Shown here: positions 63,947-64,000 of the stretch, piece after piece | Numbering within the stretch: the first letter of the stretch is position 1 | Layout: every line of letters begins with the position of its first letter | Origin: Sphingomonas pseudosanguinis | GTDB lineage: Bacteria > Pseudomonadota > Alphaproteobacteria > Sphingomonadales > Sphingomonadaceae | Assembly: GCF_014196255.1 (NCBI RefSeq) | Contig: NZ_JACIDH010000003.1 | Span: forward strand, 148,486-212,485 | Length of the DNA stretch: 64,000 nt | Reading direction: 5' to 3' | Notes under the pieces: model-generated | What the model was told of the DNA's origin: nothing | Seen by the model: the letters and a program-made list of their open reading frames with translations, nothing else | Database searches by the model: none | Program-made: the position numbers and the translations under genes

Positions 63947-64000
63947 TTACGCCGCCATGGCCTTGATGAAGCGTTCGCCGAAGATGACGGCGAACTGGGC
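63947..64000 (-). CDS. C-terminal tail of an unidentified gene
   Basis: The last 17 residues (AQFAVIFGERFIKAMAA) and TAA of a minus-strand gene that continues past the right edge. Too short to identify. Confidence 0.5.
   Translation of the reverse strand, partial: AQFAVIFGERFIKAMAA

Overview
The window is GC-rich, densely packed alphaproteobacterial chromosome. Gene content points to a member of the Sphingomonadaceae, most likely Sphingomonas or a close relative. The clues are a TonB-dependent receptor beside a full type II secretion operon, a sufRBCDSTA operon, short intergenic palindromic repeats of several families, a ScfR-type regulator divergent from isocitrate lyase, and many small lipoproteins of sphingomonad style. 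The genus call is inference from gene content; there is no rRNA in the window.

Layout. 0-4.5 kb: the start of a D-2-hydroxyacid dehydrogenase, an FAH-family hydrolase, a class I glutamine-amidotransferase-like hydrolase, serine acetyltransferase and fructose-1,6-bisphosphatase. 4.5-5.5 kb: repeats followed by two unrecognised, AT-richer small genes. 5.5-15.8 kb: a sugar-oxidation cluster that resembles 3-keto-glycoside catabolism. It holds a LacI regulator, GMC oxidoreductase, its Tat-exported small subunit, three TIM-barrel proteins, a DUF1080 hydrolase, an MFS transporter, cytochrome c and a Gfo/Idh/MocA dehydrogenase, with a perfect LacI-type palindrome in the divergent promoter. 15.8-22.3 kb: a DUF4349-like lipoprotein, a DUF4126 protein, an aldo/keto reductase, a lone receiver domain, a GGDEF-EAL protein and the ScfR-type regulator. 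22.5-36.7 kb: isocitrate lyase, a CDF transporter, an LRAT/NlpC-like secreted protein, 3-hydroxybutyrate dehydrogenase-like SDR, a zinc metallopeptidase, a striking Arg/Tyr/Gly/Asp-rich DUF2171 protein, tRNA-Ala(CGC), a Nudix hydrolase, an extensin-like protein, a transglutaminase-like protein, Bax-inhibitor-1 family protein, ThpR and Cu/Zn superoxide dismutase.

37.7-44.1 kb: the suf operon for Fe-S cluster assembly, with an extra AT-rich YbjQ-like gene translationally coupled between sufB and sufC, and repeat elements on both sides of sufD. A 10-bp inverted repeat covers the sufR ribosome binding site. 44.3-45.5 kb: a Leu/Val-type amino acid dehydrogenase and tRNA-His. 45.6-57.5 kb: gspC to gspN, twelve type II secretion genes on the minus strand. 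57.6-64 kb: a 2OG-Fe(II) oxygenase, a tandem repeat array, a TonB receptor and a beta-helix-like lipoprotein that could be cargo of the secretion system.

The most unusual signal is that repeats of three families lie in the leader-peptide coding region of the pseudopilin genes gspH, gspI and gspJ, directly upstream of each prepilin cleavage motif, and another lies in the gspE N-terminus. The cleaved leader seems to have acted as a tolerant landing site for repeat elements.
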